Shown here one piece after another: positions 1 to 8,962 of a DNA stretch of 64,000 bases. The stretch's first letter is position 1. The number at the start of each line of letters is the position of its first letter. The notes under the pieces were generated by a model, which was not told the DNA's origin, made no database searches, and worked only from the letters and a program-made list of their open reading frames with translations. Position numbers and translations under genes: made by a program. The DNA lies in the NCBI RefSeq assembly GCF_022662105.1, contig NZ_JAKMCP010000010.1:29169-93168 (forward strand). The letters run 5' to 3'. Source of the DNA: Aestuariivivens sediminis. GTDB taxonomy: Bacteria; Bacteroidota; Bacteroidia; Flavobacteriales; Flavobacteriaceae.

Positions 1-540
1 ACTATTGGAAGTTACCGTAATACTTTTTAACATCAAATTATTGGAAACATCCAGGGCCCCCAAATTATTTGATCCGGCTCCTAAGACTTCGAGATCCACG
101 TTATATTGCAGATCAATCATTGAGACGTTATTATTGGCAAACGCCAAAGTGATTAATCCCGTAAGATTGGTAACATCCAACTCGGTTAAATTATTCTGGA
201 AAAGATCCACATAGGTCAATGCCGTGTTTGCTGAAAGATCAACAGCAGATAAACTATTATATCTGCATTCCAGTCTGGTTAGTGCTGTAAAGCCTTCAAT
301 CCCGGTGAGATCACTGATGCCCAGGTTAAAAAGTATTAATTCCGTTTCATCATTAATATCATTGGTCAATACCTGTCCATCCAAGGCACCTACAGTATCA
401 ATCCCCTGGCTTATCAAAGCCTGTTCAAAGTTCATGTCAGGAATGCAGGTATACCCGGGATCGGGCGTACCACCCGGACATTGGGCATACAGTTGAGATA
501 TCGAAATAATCAGGGCAAGCAGTAGTAGTCTTGTTTTCAT
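1..540 (-). CDS. Secreted leucine-rich-repeat protein (N-terminal part; C-terminus beyond window)
   Basis: The reading frame is open from an ATG at 538-540 on the minus strand to the window edge (180 codons), so only the start is present. Residues 1-20 form a signal peptide (hydrophobic LLLLALIISISQLYA, cleavage near YA-Q). A short Pro/Gly-rich stretch with two Cys follows, then PDMNFEQALISQGID, a segment common at the head of flavobacterial internalin-like proteins. Degenerate leucine-rich repeats of about 21 residues come next (LTGIEGFTALTRLECRYN, LSAVDLSANTALTYVDLFQNN, LTELDVTNLTGLITLAFANN and so on). Known relatives are exported surface proteins that often end in a type IX sorting domain, which cannot be checked here. 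The function is unknown; adhesion or binding is an inference. Confidence 0.8.
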   Translation of the reverse strand, partial: MKTRLLLLALIISISQLYAQCPGGTPDPGYTCIPDMNFEQALISQGIDTVGALDGQVLTNDINDETELILFNLGISDLTGIEGFTALTRLECRYNSLSAVDLSANTALTYVDLFQNNLTELDVTNLTGLITLAFANNNVSMIDLQYNVDLEVLGAGSNNLGALDVSNNLMLKSITVTSNS

Positions 541-818
541 AATATGGTGGTTTAATAGTACAATTACCTACCATAACACGAAGACGCATCAAAGATGCGA
601 AGCTCCTGGACTATTTTTGAGACAGCTATTAATCAGAAAAATAGTTTTAAAAAGCGAAGTTCTAATCTAAATAAAATTAAGGACTTATACAATAGATTCT
701 AAAAATTACATCAAAAAAAAGTGACTGCGCCGGGCAAACCTGGTCACGAGGCACCGTGCCTTTACTTCATCTGTGATAACGGCATTCATCGGTCCGGGAA
801 CTCCATACATCACCATGC
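541..818. other. Intergenic gap between lpdA and the LRR gene
   Basis: This gap of 278 bases lies downstream of lpdA and upstream of the LRR gene. I see no ORF or tRNA-like structure. It contains a short perfect inverted repeat GGCAC-C-GTGCC at about 750-760, too small to interpret. The LRR gene promoter should be here, but no clear TAnnTTTG box stood out. Confidence 0.4.
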
Positions 819-2219
819 CTAAATATGCAAAGCCCTGTCTTCGGTAGCTGCCAAAGCCGCCTCCTTAATCGCTTCAGTAAATGTGGGATGGGCATGCGAC
901 ATTCTGGAGATATCTTCTGCAGAGGCCCGGTATTCCATGGCGACAACGGCTTCAGCAATCATATCTGCCGCCCGTGCACCAATCATATGCACGCCTAAAA
1001 TTTCATCTGTCGATTGATCTGCTAAAATTTTAACAAAGCCATCAATGTCCATACTGGCACGACTTCGCCCCAGAGCACGCATGGGAAATTGGCCAACCTT
1101 ATAGGCAATGCCGGCCGCTTTCAATGCTTCTTCGGTTTTACCAACTGCCGCGACTTCCGGCCAGGTATAGACGACCCCCGGAATTAAATTGTAGTCGATA
1201 TGTGGTTTTTGACCGGCCAGGGTCTCTGCAACAAATACCCCTTCTTCTTCTGCTTTATGCGCCAGCATCGCCCCCTTCACCACATCGCCAATGGCATAAA
1301 TGTTTTTGGCAGTGGTCTGCAAATGCGCATTGACTTCCACCTGACCACGGTCATTAATTTTTACACCTGCAGCTTCAGCATTTAAACCATCGGTATAAGG
1401 ACGGCGTCCAACCGAAACCAGACAATAATCGCCTTTAAATTCCACTTCCTCCCCTTTCTTATTATCCGCTTTCACAATAACCGCATCCCCATTGCGCTCC
1501 ACAGATTTCACCTTGTGTGACACATGGATTCCAAATTTTGCTTTTTTAAAGACTTTATTCAGTTCTTTGGATAACCCTGAATCCATTGTTGGGATCAGGC
1601 GATCCATATATTCCACTACAGTAACCTCGGCACCTAAGCGCTTGTAGACCTGACCCAGTTCCAAACCAATCACACCCCCGCCTATAACAATTAAATGTTT
1701 AGGGATTTCCTTAAGCTTCAAGGCTTCAGTAGAGGTAATGATACGCTCTTTATCAATCTTGATAAACGGCAATGTTGAGGGCTTGCTACCCGTAGCTATG
1801 ATGGTGTGTTTGGCTTCGATGGCGCTATTTTTGTCACCGGAAATACTAATGTGGGTGGCATCCGTAAAGCGGCCCACCCCCTGGTACACATCAATCTTAT
1901 TTTTCTTCATTAAGAAATCAATACCCCCGGTAGTTTGATCTACCACCGCCTGTTTACGGGCTATCATTTTTTCGAGATTTACCTTGATCTCTCCTGGAAT
2001 ATCAATACCGTGTTCTTCAAAATGCTTCACGGCATCTTCATAGTGGTGTGATGAATCCAAAAGGGCTTTACTGGGTATACAACCTACATTAAGGCAGGTA
2101 CCGCCTAAAGTGGCATATTTTTCAATTATTGCCGTTTTCATGCCCAATTGCGCACAGCGAATGGCGGCAACATATCCTCCGGGACCTGACCCTATAATGG
2201 CTACATCGTATGAACTCAT
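819..2219 (-). CDS. lpdA: Dihydrolipoyl dehydrogenase (E3)
   Basis: This 466-aa flavoprotein reoxidises the dihydrolipoamide of 2-oxoacid dehydrogenase complexes and the glycine cleavage system, passing electrons via FAD to NAD+. The N-terminal FAD-binding GxGxxG (IIGSGPGGYVAA) is followed by the redox disulfide GGTCLNVGCIPS (Cys42 and Cys47). A central NAD-binding Rossmann motif (VIGGGVIGLELG) and the C-terminal dimer interface follow, with the His-Glu pair in HAHPTFTE (His444, Glu449). Length and motif spacing are standard. It is transcribed alone; no other complex subunits are adjacent. Confidence 0.97.
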   Translation of the reverse strand: MSSYDVAIIGSGPGGYVAAIRCAQLGMKTAIIEKYATLGGTCLNVGCIPSKALLDSSHHYEDAVKHFEEHGIDIPGEIKVNLEKMIARKQAVVDQTTGGIDFLMKKNKIDVYQGVGRFTDATHISISGDKNSAIEAKHTIIATGSKPSTLPFIKIDKERIITSTEALKLKEIPKHLIVIGGGVIGLELGQVYKRLGAEVTVVEYMDRLIPTMDSGLSKELNKVFKKAKFGIHVSHKVKSVERNGDAVIVKADNKKGEEVEFKGDYCLVSVGRRPYTDGLNAEAAGVKINDRGQVEVNAHLQTTAKNIYAIGDVVKGAMLAHKAEEEGVFVAETLAGQKPHIDYNLIPGVVYTWPEVAAVGKTEEALKAAGIAYKVGQFPMRALGRSRASMDIDGFVKILADQSTDEILGVHMIGARAADMIAEAVVAMEYRASAEDISRMSHAHPTFTEAIKEAALAATEDRALHI

Positions 2220-2423
2220 AGTAAAAATTTGAATGTTAAAAATTGCGATTCAAAAATACAAATGTTTTATGGGAAGACAAGTAAAACATGCGTTTATAAT
2301 GCACTTTTTAAAATTATTGGGATCATCAAATTGAAAGGCCATACCCGCTAATTTAAAAGGATATCCGCTATATCCTTCATTTTTTGTATTTTAAAGGGTA
2401 CATTAACTTAAATACCTAATACC

Positions 2424-2630
2424 ATGGAAGAACATGTTTATAAGATTGTTGAAATTGTAGGAACTTCAGAAACATCCAGTGATGATGCCGTTAAAAACGC
2501 CTTGGCGAAAGCTTCAAAGTCCATTCACAATATGCGGTGGTTTAATGTAACTGAAACGCGTGGAAGTATTCAAGATGGGGGACTACAACATTGGCAAGTC
2601 ACTATAAAACTGGGTTTTACAATGAAATAA
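2424..2630 (+). CDS. Dodecin family flavin-binding protein
   Basis: This 68-aa protein matches the dodecin family in length and pattern: KIVEIVGTSETSSDDAVKNALAKAS, then the aromatic flavin-stacking position in MRWFNV (Trp39), and a C-terminal strand WQVTIKLGFTM. Dodecins form hollow 12-mers that bind flavins and are thought to buffer or store them and protect against photoreactive flavin. It lies between lpdA (opposite strand) and smpB and is probably monocistronic. Confidence 0.9.
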   Translation: MEEHVYKIVEIVGTSETSSDDAVKNALAKASKSIHNMRWFNVTETRGSIQDGGLQHWQVTIKLGFTMK

Positions 2631-2659
2631 TAATTCGGGTTAAAAACATAAAATTTCCT

Positions 2660-2667
2660 TAGTTTTG
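2660..2667 (+). promoter_or_regulatory. Candidate -7 element of smpB (TAGTTTTG)
   Basis: TAGTTTTG matches the Bacteroidota -7 consensus TAnnTTTG. It ends only 6 nt before the smpB ATG at 2674, so the transcript would be leaderless or nearly so. There is no experimental support; the match could be chance. Confidence 0.35.
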
Positions 2668-2673
2668 TGTCCC

Positions 2674-3132
2674 ATGCAAAACCGGATTAACATACAGAAC
2701 AAAAAGGCCAGATTTCAATACGAGATATTGGACAAGTATACTGCGGGCCTTGTTTTAACCGGTACCGAAATAAAATCGATTAGAAGCAGTAAGGCTTCTA
2801 TCGCAGAGAGTTTTTGTGAGTTTAATGACAATGGGGAATTGTTTGTGGTTAACATGACGATCGAGGAATATCTGTACGGGACTCACTACAATCATAAGCC
2901 TAAAGCAACAAGAAAGTTATTACTCAATAAGAAAGAGCTTAAAAAATTGCATAAAGAGGTTCAAAATTCCGGGCTTACCATTATTCCTTTACGCTTGTTT
3001 ATTAATGAAAAGGGGTTGGCCAAACTGGACATTGCCCTGGCAAAGGGCAAAAAGTTATATGATAAACGCGAAACCATTAAGGACAGAGATAATAAACGTC
3101 ACCTTGACCGGATTAAGAAAATTTATAAATGA
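2674..3132 (+). CDS. smpB: SsrA-binding protein SmpB
   Basis: This 152-aa protein is the tmRNA partner in trans-translation rescue of stalled ribosomes. It shows the family landmarks [29 protein letters not shown] near the N-terminus, [21 protein letters not shown] in the middle, and the basic C-terminal tail [19 protein letters not shown] that enters the ribosome. I chose the ATG at 2674 over an in-frame TTG at 2665 because homologs start just before this QNRINI-like segment. The tmRNA gene is not in this window. Confidence 0.96.
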   Translation: MQNRINIQNKKARFQYEILDKYTAGLVLTGTEIKSIRSSKASIAESFCEFNDNGELFVVNMTIEEYLYGTHYNHKPKATRKLLLNKKELKKLHKEVQNSGLTIIPLRLFINEKGLAKLDIALAKGKKLYDKRETIKDRDNKRHLDRIKKIYK

Positions 3133-3232
3133 TTTGAAGTTGGCCGGTACAGTCATTAATTTGATCAGCCCGATGGCTATTTCCGGCGTGTATATTCAAT
3201 TAAAACGGGCGAGATTAATTAAAAATAAACGC

Positions 3233-3778
3233 ATGAAACAACTTTTTACGATGCTGCTCCTTTGCGGGATGGCCTTTGGAGTAAATGCCCAGGAAGTGGC
3301 AAAAAAAGACACTCCTGAAGAACAGGTGTTGGATACTACCGTAGTATTAACTTTAGATCATACCATTAAATCGCTTTATGACGTGATTTCCGGTGAATCG
3401 GGTGAGAAACGTAACTGGAAGCAATTTAAATTTCTTTTTCATCCCAATGCCAAATTAATTCCGGGAGGACGAGATGATTTTGGGGACTACAAAGTGCTGT
3501 ACATGGATCCGAAAGCCTATATAAAACAATCCGGGCCATGGCTTGAGGAACACGGTTTTTTTGAAAAGGAAATCCATAGGAAAACGGAGATGTTTGGGAA
3601 TATGGCCCATGTATTCAGTACCTACGAGTCCTTTCACAGTGAAGCAGATGAAGAATCATTTATGAGGGGAATTAACAGCATTCAGCTTTTTAACGATAGT
3701 AAACGGTGGTGGATTATAAACATTTTCTGGTCTCAGGAGACCCAAATCAATCCTATCCCGAAATCCTATTTACCATAA
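3233..3778 (+). CDS. Exported NTF2/SnoaL-like protein of unknown function
   Basis: This 181-aa protein starts at the ATG at 3233. The frame stays open upstream into smpB, but the signal peptide MKQLFTMLLLCGMAFGVNA-Q fixes this start. The mature part (HTIKSLYDVISGESGEKRNWKQFKFLFHPNAKLI and later AHVFSTYESFHSE, GINSIQLFNDSKRWWIINIFW) has the cone-shaped NTF2-like pattern: helix, then strands ending in a Trp-rich last strand. Such periplasmic proteins bind small molecules or act as inhibitors. It is followed within 12 nt by a secreted peptidase and then another NTF2-like protein, so a joint role is plausible but unproven. Confidence 0.75.
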   Translation: MKQLFTMLLLCGMAFGVNAQEVAKKDTPEEQVLDTTVVLTLDHTIKSLYDVISGESGEKRNWKQFKFLFHPNAKLIPGGRDDFGDYKVLYMDPKAYIKQSGPWLEEHGFFEKEIHRKTEMFGNMAHVFSTYESFHSEADEESFMRGINSIQLFNDSKRWWIINIFWSQETQINPIPKSYLP

Positions 3779-3790
3779 AACAGATTCGAG

Positions 3791-5644
3791 ATGATTTCCT
3801 TTGTAAAAATTAAATACCATGTGATATGGGCTATGGTGTTCCTTCAACTGGGAACCATATGGTCCATAGCAGCTCAAGAAAAGGCAGTACCGCGATTTCA
3901 GGACGGTGAAGCACAGGTTGTTGCAGCCTTTAATACCCCGAAAAAATGGATTCGTCATGATTTATTTGTGGAAACCACATTCGACACGGATGGCGATGGA
4001 CTATTGGATCGCATGCATGTTGATGTAACCAGGCCTTACCAAACCGAAACCGAAGGGCTTAAACTCCCTGTTATCTATGAATCCAGCCCCTACTATGCCG
4101 GCGTTGCCCCGGAGGTAGACGGCTTCTTTTGGGACGTGCATCATGAACTCGGCGAAAAAGGAAAACCGCGTGTTCATCCCGAAGTCGTACGTACGGGTAA
4201 ACGCCCCATTATATCCAACTCACAAATTGAAACCTGGGTGCCACGTGGGTATATTGTTGTACACTCCTCATCCCCCGGGACAGGACGATCTCAAGGCGCT
4301 CCCACCGTTGGTGGCGACAATGAATCTCTTGCCCCAAAAGCCGTCATCGATTGGTTGAATGGTCGTGCCAAAGGGTATTCAGAGCCCTATGGAGGTGAAG
4401 AAGTTAAGGCCTATTGGAGTACCGGTAAAGTTGGTATGACGGGGACATCCTATAACGGGACCATACCATTGGCTGCTGCCACCACTGGCGTAGACGGGTT
4501 GGAGGTCATTATCCCTGTAGCGCCCAATACCTCGTATTATCATTACTATCGTTCCCATGGTTTAATACGATCTCCGGGAGGGTATTTGGGTGAAGATATT
4601 GATGTCTTATTTGATTTTATACATAGTGGAGATGCGTCCAAAAGAGCCCATAACAATGCCACGATAAGGGACGATGTTATGAAGAATGGTATGGACCGCA
4701 TTACCGGAGATTATAATGCCTTTTGGGCCGGACGTGATTATTTAAACGATATGGCACCCATGAAGGCAGCACTGTTAATGTCCCATGGTTTTAATGATTG
4801 GAATGTCATGCCGGAGCACAGTTACCGCATCTATAAAAAAGCCAGGGAAATGGGATTGGAAGCAGGAATTTATTACCATCAGTTCGGACATGGTGGTCCC
4901 CCACCCTTGGACATGATGAATAGATGGTTTACGCATTATTTACATGGGGTGGATAACGGGATTGAAAAGGAACCAAATAGAGCATGGATTGTCCGTGAAG
5001 ACGATAACATCACTAACCCGACACCATATAAGGATTATCCCAACCCTGATGCCGAGGACCTCACGTTATACCCGGTTTCAGGGGCGCCCGAGATAGGCGG
5101 CTTATCCCCTTTAAGAGTGCCCAACCAAGAACCGGAAACCCTAATCGACAATTACTCCTTTAACGGTGAAGCTCTGGCAAGGGCTGAAATTACCAGCCAT
5201 CGTTTATTATATGTTACCCCTAAGCTTTCCAGAGACTTACATATTTCCGGGGTCCCAAAAATAACGATTACATTGGCCAGCAGTAAACCTGCTGTCAACC
5301 TGTCGGTTTGGATATTGTCCTTACCCTGGGATGACAGTAGAATGGCAAAGACCACCGACAATATTATAACACGAGGTTGGGCAGATCCACAAAACCATAA
5401 CTCATTGACCAGGGGAGAACCCTTAAAAGTGGGTGAATATTATGAGGTTAGCTTTGAGCTCCAACCCGACGATCAGGTTATTAAGGCGGGTCAGCAAATA
5501 GGGCTCATGATTTTTTCGAGTGATAAGGACTTTACGCTGCATCCAAAACCAGGTACGAAATTGGCTGTTGACCTGGACAGGACGTATGTAACGCTGCCTG
5601 TGGTTGGAGGATTGGACGCTTTTAAAACGGCCATGAATGACTAA
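3791..5644 (+). CDS. CocE/NonD family (S15-type) hydrolase, secreted
   Basis: This 617-aa protein has an N-terminal signal segment (about residues 1-29, ending IAA-QE). The alpha/beta-hydrolase domain carries the nucleophile motif GTSYNG (Ser220), the acid in HGFNDWNV (Asp336) and the His in FGHGG (His367), the order expected for Xaa-Pro dipeptidyl-peptidases and cocaine-esterase-like enzymes. A C-terminal jelly-roll domain (about 440-610, strands such as LHISGVPKITITLASS) completes the family layout. A DTDGDGLLD segment near residue 65 could bind calcium. The substrate is likely a Pro-containing peptide or an acyl ester; the sequence alone does not decide. Confidence 0.88.
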   Translation: MISFVKIKYHVIWAMVFLQLGTIWSIAAQEKAVPRFQDGEAQVVAAFNTPKKWIRHDLFVETTFDTDGDGLLDRMHVDVTRPYQTETEGLKLPVIYESSPYYAGVAPEVDGFFWDVHHELGEKGKPRVHPEVVRTGKRPIISNSQIETWVPRGYIVVHSSSPGTGRSQGAPTVGGDNESLAPKAVIDWLNGRAKGYSEPYGGEEVKAYWSTGKVGMTGTSYNGTIPLAAATTGVDGLEVIIPVAPNTSYYHYYRSHGLIRSPGGYLGEDIDVLFDFIHSGDASKRAHNNATIRDDVMKNGMDRITGDYNAFWAGRDYLNDMAPMKAALLMSHGFNDWNVMPEHSYRIYKKAREMGLEAGIYYHQFGHGGPPPLDMMNRWFTHYLHGVDNGIEKEPNRAWIVREDDNITNPTPYKDYPNPDAEDLTLYPVSGAPEIGGLSPLRVPNQEPETLIDNYSFNGEALARAEITSHRLLYVTPKLSRDLHISGVPKITITLASSKPAVNLSVWILSLPWDDSRMAKTTDNIITRGWADPQNHNSLTRGEPLKVGEYYEVSFELQPDDQVIKAGQQIGLMIFSSDKDFTLHPKPGTKLAVDLDRTYVTLPVVGGLDAFKTAMND

Positions 5645-5656
5645 ACTGTAATCCAA

Positions 5657-6097
5657 ATGAAATTAGTTTATATCGCTGCGCTGTTGTTTTTACACATATC
5701 CTGTAAAACTGATCCAAAGGATAACCCAGCGCTAATGGAGGTCTGGAAAAATGAAATTCTGGAAACCGAACACCAATTTTCTAAAATGGCTCAAGAGGAA
5801 GGCATGAATAAGGCCTTTCTGAAATATGTGGCGGATGACGGGGTGCTTTTAAGAAATGACAGCCTTATTAAAGGCAAACAATCCATTGAGCACTACATGG
5901 AAAATGCCACCTCAAAAGGCTTACAATGGCAGCCCGATTTTGTGGACGTATCGGCTTCTGGGGATTTAGGTTATACGTATGGAGAATACGTTTACCGGTA
6001 TCAAGATTCAACCGGTCAAACAAAACAGTCTAAAGGCATATTCCACACGGTGTGGAAAAGGCAGCCCGATAACAGCTGGAAGTTTGTTTGGGACTAA
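5657..6097 (+). CDS. Lipoprotein with DUF4440/NTF2-like fold
   Basis: This 146-aa protein has a short signal ending in a lipobox-like LHISC (Cys16), so it is probably membrane-anchored. The body (ETEHQFSKMAQEEGMNKAFLKYVADDGVLLRNDSLIKGKQSIEHYM and YTYGEYVYRYQDSTGQ) matches the SnoaL/DUF4440 pattern, with a final PDNSWKFVWD strand. It follows the peptidase by 12 nt and is probably co-transcribed. Function unknown. Confidence 0.78.
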   Translation: MKLVYIAALLFLHISCKTDPKDNPALMEVWKNEILETEHQFSKMAQEEGMNKAFLKYVADDGVLLRNDSLIKGKQSIEHYMENATSKGLQWQPDFVDVSASGDLGYTYGEYVYRYQDSTGQTKQSKGIFHTVWKRQPDNSWKFVWD

Positions 6098-6101
6098 GTG
6101 C

Positions 6102-6743
6102 CTAATTTTTGTCTTCCAATAATGGCACAAAACGAAATTCACCATATTCCTGTTGTTCAAATTCTTTCGGTCCCTTTCTGATAAAAAGGGTCATAATTTG
6201 AACATCATGCCCTACGGGGATAACCATTCGCCCTCCTATTTTTAATTGCGATAACAGCGTTTTCGGGACATGTGGTGCCCCGGCCGTTACAATAATGCCA
6301 TCAAAAGGAGCTTCATCCTTCAACCCCAGGTAACCATCGCCAAAAACGAGCTTTTTGGGACGGTACCCTAATTTAGGTAAAAACTTGCTGGTTTTTTTAA
6401 ACAATTCATTTTGTCGTTCTATGCTGTATACCCGTGCCCCCAATTCACACAATACTGCGGTTTGGTAACCGCTTCCCGTACCGATCTCCAGTATTTTGTC
6501 TCCGGGTTTAATCTGAAGTAATTCCGTTTGAAAGGCTACCGTATAAGGCTGTGAAATCGTTTGATCTGCAGCAATGGGAAAGGCGGCATCCCTGTAGGCG
6601 TGATCTAAAAACCCGGAATCCATGAACAAATGTCTGGGGATGTTTCCAATGGCCTTTAATACCTTTTCATCGGTTATCCCTTTGCGTTTTATGGTGTCCA
6701 CTAGTTTTTGTCGCAGTCCCTGGTGCTTAAAAGTATCTTTCAA
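6102..6743 (-). CDS. pcm: Protein-L-isoaspartate O-methyltransferase
   Basis: This 213-aa enzyme repairs isoaspartyl residues in aged proteins using S-adenosylmethionine. Diagnostic motifs are QTISQPYTVAFQTELL (residues 61-76), the SAM-binding LEIGTGSGYQTAVL (85-98) and the later DGIIVTAGAPHVPKTLLSQLKIGGRMVIPVG. The start is a TTG at 6741-6743. The only in-frame ATG just upstream (6782) is closed by a stop after three codons, and the MKDTFKHQGLR-type N-terminus is the usual family start. It is convergent with the lipoprotein gene, 4 nt apart. Confidence 0.94.
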   Translation of the reverse strand: MKDTFKHQGLRQKLVDTIKRKGITDEKVLKAIGNIPRHLFMDSGFLDHAYRDAAFPIAADQTISQPYTVAFQTELLQIKPGDKILEIGTGSGYQTAVLCELGARVYSIERQNELFKKTSKFLPKLGYRPKKLVFGDGYLGLKDEAPFDGIIVTAGAPHVPKTLLSQLKIGGRMVIPVGHDVQIMTLFIRKGPKEFEQQEYGEFRFVPLLEDKN

Positions 6744-6928
6744 TTTATGGTATCGTTTAGTTGGCTAAAATTAAATAAACATTTAAAACAAGCGGTAACA
6801 ATTTATAAAAATATAGGGTTTCGAATTTTTTAATTTCTGCCACCAGTATGGAAGGCTTTTAGTAATCGTCTTCCGATACTTTTTATAAATTTTCACTTCA
6901 ATTGATTTAATACACACTTTAAATATCT

Positions 6929-6936
6929 TATTTTTG
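6929..6936 (+). promoter_or_regulatory. -7 promoter element of the Gfo/Idh gene (TATTTTTG)
   Basis: TATTTTTG is a perfect match to TAnnTTTG, 17 nt before the ATG at 6954. A TTG at 6902-6904 lies 24 nt upstream, a little far for the -33 element. Probable housekeeping promoter. Confidence 0.55.
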
Positions 6937-6953
6937 TTGAAAACGAAACAATT

Positions 6954-7913
6954 ATGCTAAAAGCAGGTGTTCTTGGTGCTGGTCACCTTGGAAAAATTCA
7001 TTTGAGACTTTTAAAGCAATCTGAAAAATACAATCTCGTTGGCTTTTATGATGCCGATGCGGACAATGGTCGAAGAGTAGCCCAGGAATTAGGGTATACG
7101 TTTTTCGATTCCATAGAATCCCTTATTGATGCGGTGGACATGGTAGATATTGTCACACCGACTCTATCCCATTATGAATGTGCTAAAATGGCTATAGCCA
7201 AGGGAAAACATATTTTTATTGAAAAGCCGATTACCAATACGGTTGAAGAGGCTGAACACATTAGAGCGTTACTGGCGAAACATAATCTTCGCGGACAAGT
7301 AGGACATGTAGAGCGTTTTAACCCTGCTTTTGTCGCTGTTAAAAACGACATCAAATCACCGATGTTTATAGAAACACACCGCTTGGCCGAGTTCAATCCT
7401 CGCGGGACGGACGTCCCCGTGGTTTTGGATTTAATGATTCATGATATCGATATTATTTTAAGTATTGTAAAATCTGAGATTCGGCATATTTCAGCCAGTG
7501 GAGTTGCCGTAATTAGTGATACCCCCGATATTGCCAATGCGCGTATTGAATTTGAAAATGGCTGTGTGGCGAATTTAACAGCCAGTAGAATTTCGCTTAA
7601 AAAAATGCGAAAGGCACGCTTTTTTCAGAAGGATGCCTATATCTCCGTGGATTTTTTGTCCAAAACATGTGAAGTGGTGAAAATGAAGGATGCTCCTGAA
7701 AGACCGGATGATTTTGATATGATTTTACAAAATGCTGAAGGTGTAAAAAAGCAAATTTATTTTGACAATCCCAAAATAACCGAAACCAATTCGATTTTAG
7801 ATGAATTAGAGACTTTTGCCGATGCCATTACTAATGATACAACACCTGTTGTAACCCTTCATGATGGTACCGAAGCCCTTCGTGTGGCCACTCAAATCAT
7901 TAATTGTTTTTAA
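6954..7913 (+). CDS. Gfo/Idh/MocA family NAD(P)-dependent oxidoreductase
   Basis: This 319-aa protein has the N-terminal dinucleotide-binding motif GAGHLG (residues 8-13), the family signature FIEKPITNT (Glu90-Lys91-Pro92) and the C-terminal alpha/beta domain with HVERFNPAF and LMIHDIDIILSI. These enzymes oxidise or reduce sugars, inositols or related cyclic compounds; the substrate cannot be assigned. It is followed 96 nt later on the same strand by 3-hydroxybutyryl-CoA dehydrogenase. Confidence 0.9.
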   Translation: MLKAGVLGAGHLGKIHLRLLKQSEKYNLVGFYDADADNGRRVAQELGYTFFDSIESLIDAVDMVDIVTPTLSHYECAKMAIAKGKHIFIEKPITNTVEEAEHIRALLAKHNLRGQVGHVERFNPAFVAVKNDIKSPMFIETHRLAEFNPRGTDVPVVLDLMIHDIDIILSIVKSEIRHISASGVAVISDTPDIANARIEFENGCVANLTASRISLKKMRKARFFQKDAYISVDFLSKTCEVVKMKDAPERPDDFDMILQNAEGVKKQIYFDNPKITETNSILDELETFADAITNDTTPVVTLHDGTEALRVATQIINCF

Positions 7914-8009
7914 AATCGAGCATCCATACTACAACCAAAGATGGTATTCATAAATTAGGAATATGTATAGCATTTGTAACGTATTGGCTTTCAATAATTT
8001 TTTTCAAAT

Positions 8010-8900
8010 ATGAAAAACGTAGCAGTTATCGGCGCAGGAACCATGGGAAATGGTATTGCGCATACCTTTGCCCAAAGTGGATTCAAAGTGCAGCTTATTG
8101 ATGTGAATGAGACTGCCTTGAAAAATGGAATGGAGACCATATCGCATAATTTAGAGAGAATGGTCTCTAAAGAAACGATAACGGAAAAGGATAAAGCAGA
8201 AACCTTAGGCAACATTTCCACTTTTACCAATCTCATCGAAGGGGTTGAATATGCCAGTTTAGTCATTGAAGCAGCCACAGAACGTGTCGATTTAAAGCTT
8301 AATATATTTCAACAATTAGCGGAGGCCTGTCCGGAAGATACGATTTTAGCGACCAATACCTCCTCTATTTCCATCACTCAAATTGCAGCAGTAACCACAA
8401 GACCTGAAATGGTTATAGGGATGCATTTTATGAATCCGGTGCCCGTCATGAAACTCGTCGAGGTTATTCGTGGCTATAATACCAGTGATGCGGTTACACG
8501 TACCATTCTGGAATTGTCTGAGACCTTGGGTAAGGTTCCGGTCGTTGTACAGGACTATCCCGGTTTTGTTGCCAACCGAATTTTAATGCCAATGATTAAT
8601 GAGTCTATCGAAACGCTATATCATGGTGTAGCCGGTGTTGCCGAAATCGATACGGTTATGAAATTAGGGATGGCCCATCCCATGGGACCGCTTCAATTAG
8701 CAGATTTTATAGGATTGGACATTTGTCTTTCCATTTTAGAGGTCATGTATGAAGGCTTTAAGAACCCTAAATATGCCCCATGTCCTTTATTGGTAAATAT
8801 GGTTAGGGCGGGCAAACTGGGCGTTAAATCCGGTGAAGGGTTTTACGATTATTCCGTAAGCAAAAAAGCAGAAACTATTGCGGCACAGTTTACCCCATAA
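8010..8900 (+). CDS. 3-hydroxybutyryl-CoA dehydrogenase
   Basis: This 296-aa, single-domain enzyme reduces acetoacetyl-CoA or oxidises 3-hydroxybutyryl-CoA. The N-terminal Rossmann motif GAGTMGNGIA starts at residue 8. The catalytic region contains NTSS (116-119) and GMHFMNPVPVMKLVEV (His139), and the C-terminal helical domain carries QDYPGFVANRILMPMINE. Length fits the short family (PaaH/Hbd type) rather than the FadB fusion. The start at 8010 places the Rossmann strand directly after the Met. Confidence 0.94.
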   Translation: MKNVAVIGAGTMGNGIAHTFAQSGFKVQLIDVNETALKNGMETISHNLERMVSKETITEKDKAETLGNISTFTNLIEGVEYASLVIEAATERVDLKLNIFQQLAEACPEDTILATNTSSISITQIAAVTTRPEMVIGMHFMNPVPVMKLVEVIRGYNTSDAVTRTILELSETLGKVPVVVQDYPGFVANRILMPMINESIETLYHGVAGVAEIDTVMKLGMAHPMGPLQLADFIGLDICLSILEVMYEGFKNPKYAPCPLLVNMVRAGKLGVKSGEGFYDYSVSKKAETIAAQFTP

Positions 8901-8962
8901 ATGGGATTAAGCGAAGTATCACATGATAAAGGTACTGTTACAATTACCCATCGGTTCATTTT

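Noticed and set aside
3005..3232. N-terminal extension of the NTF2-like protein into smpB
   Set aside because: The frame is open but overlaps smpB and hides a clear signal peptide starting at 3233.
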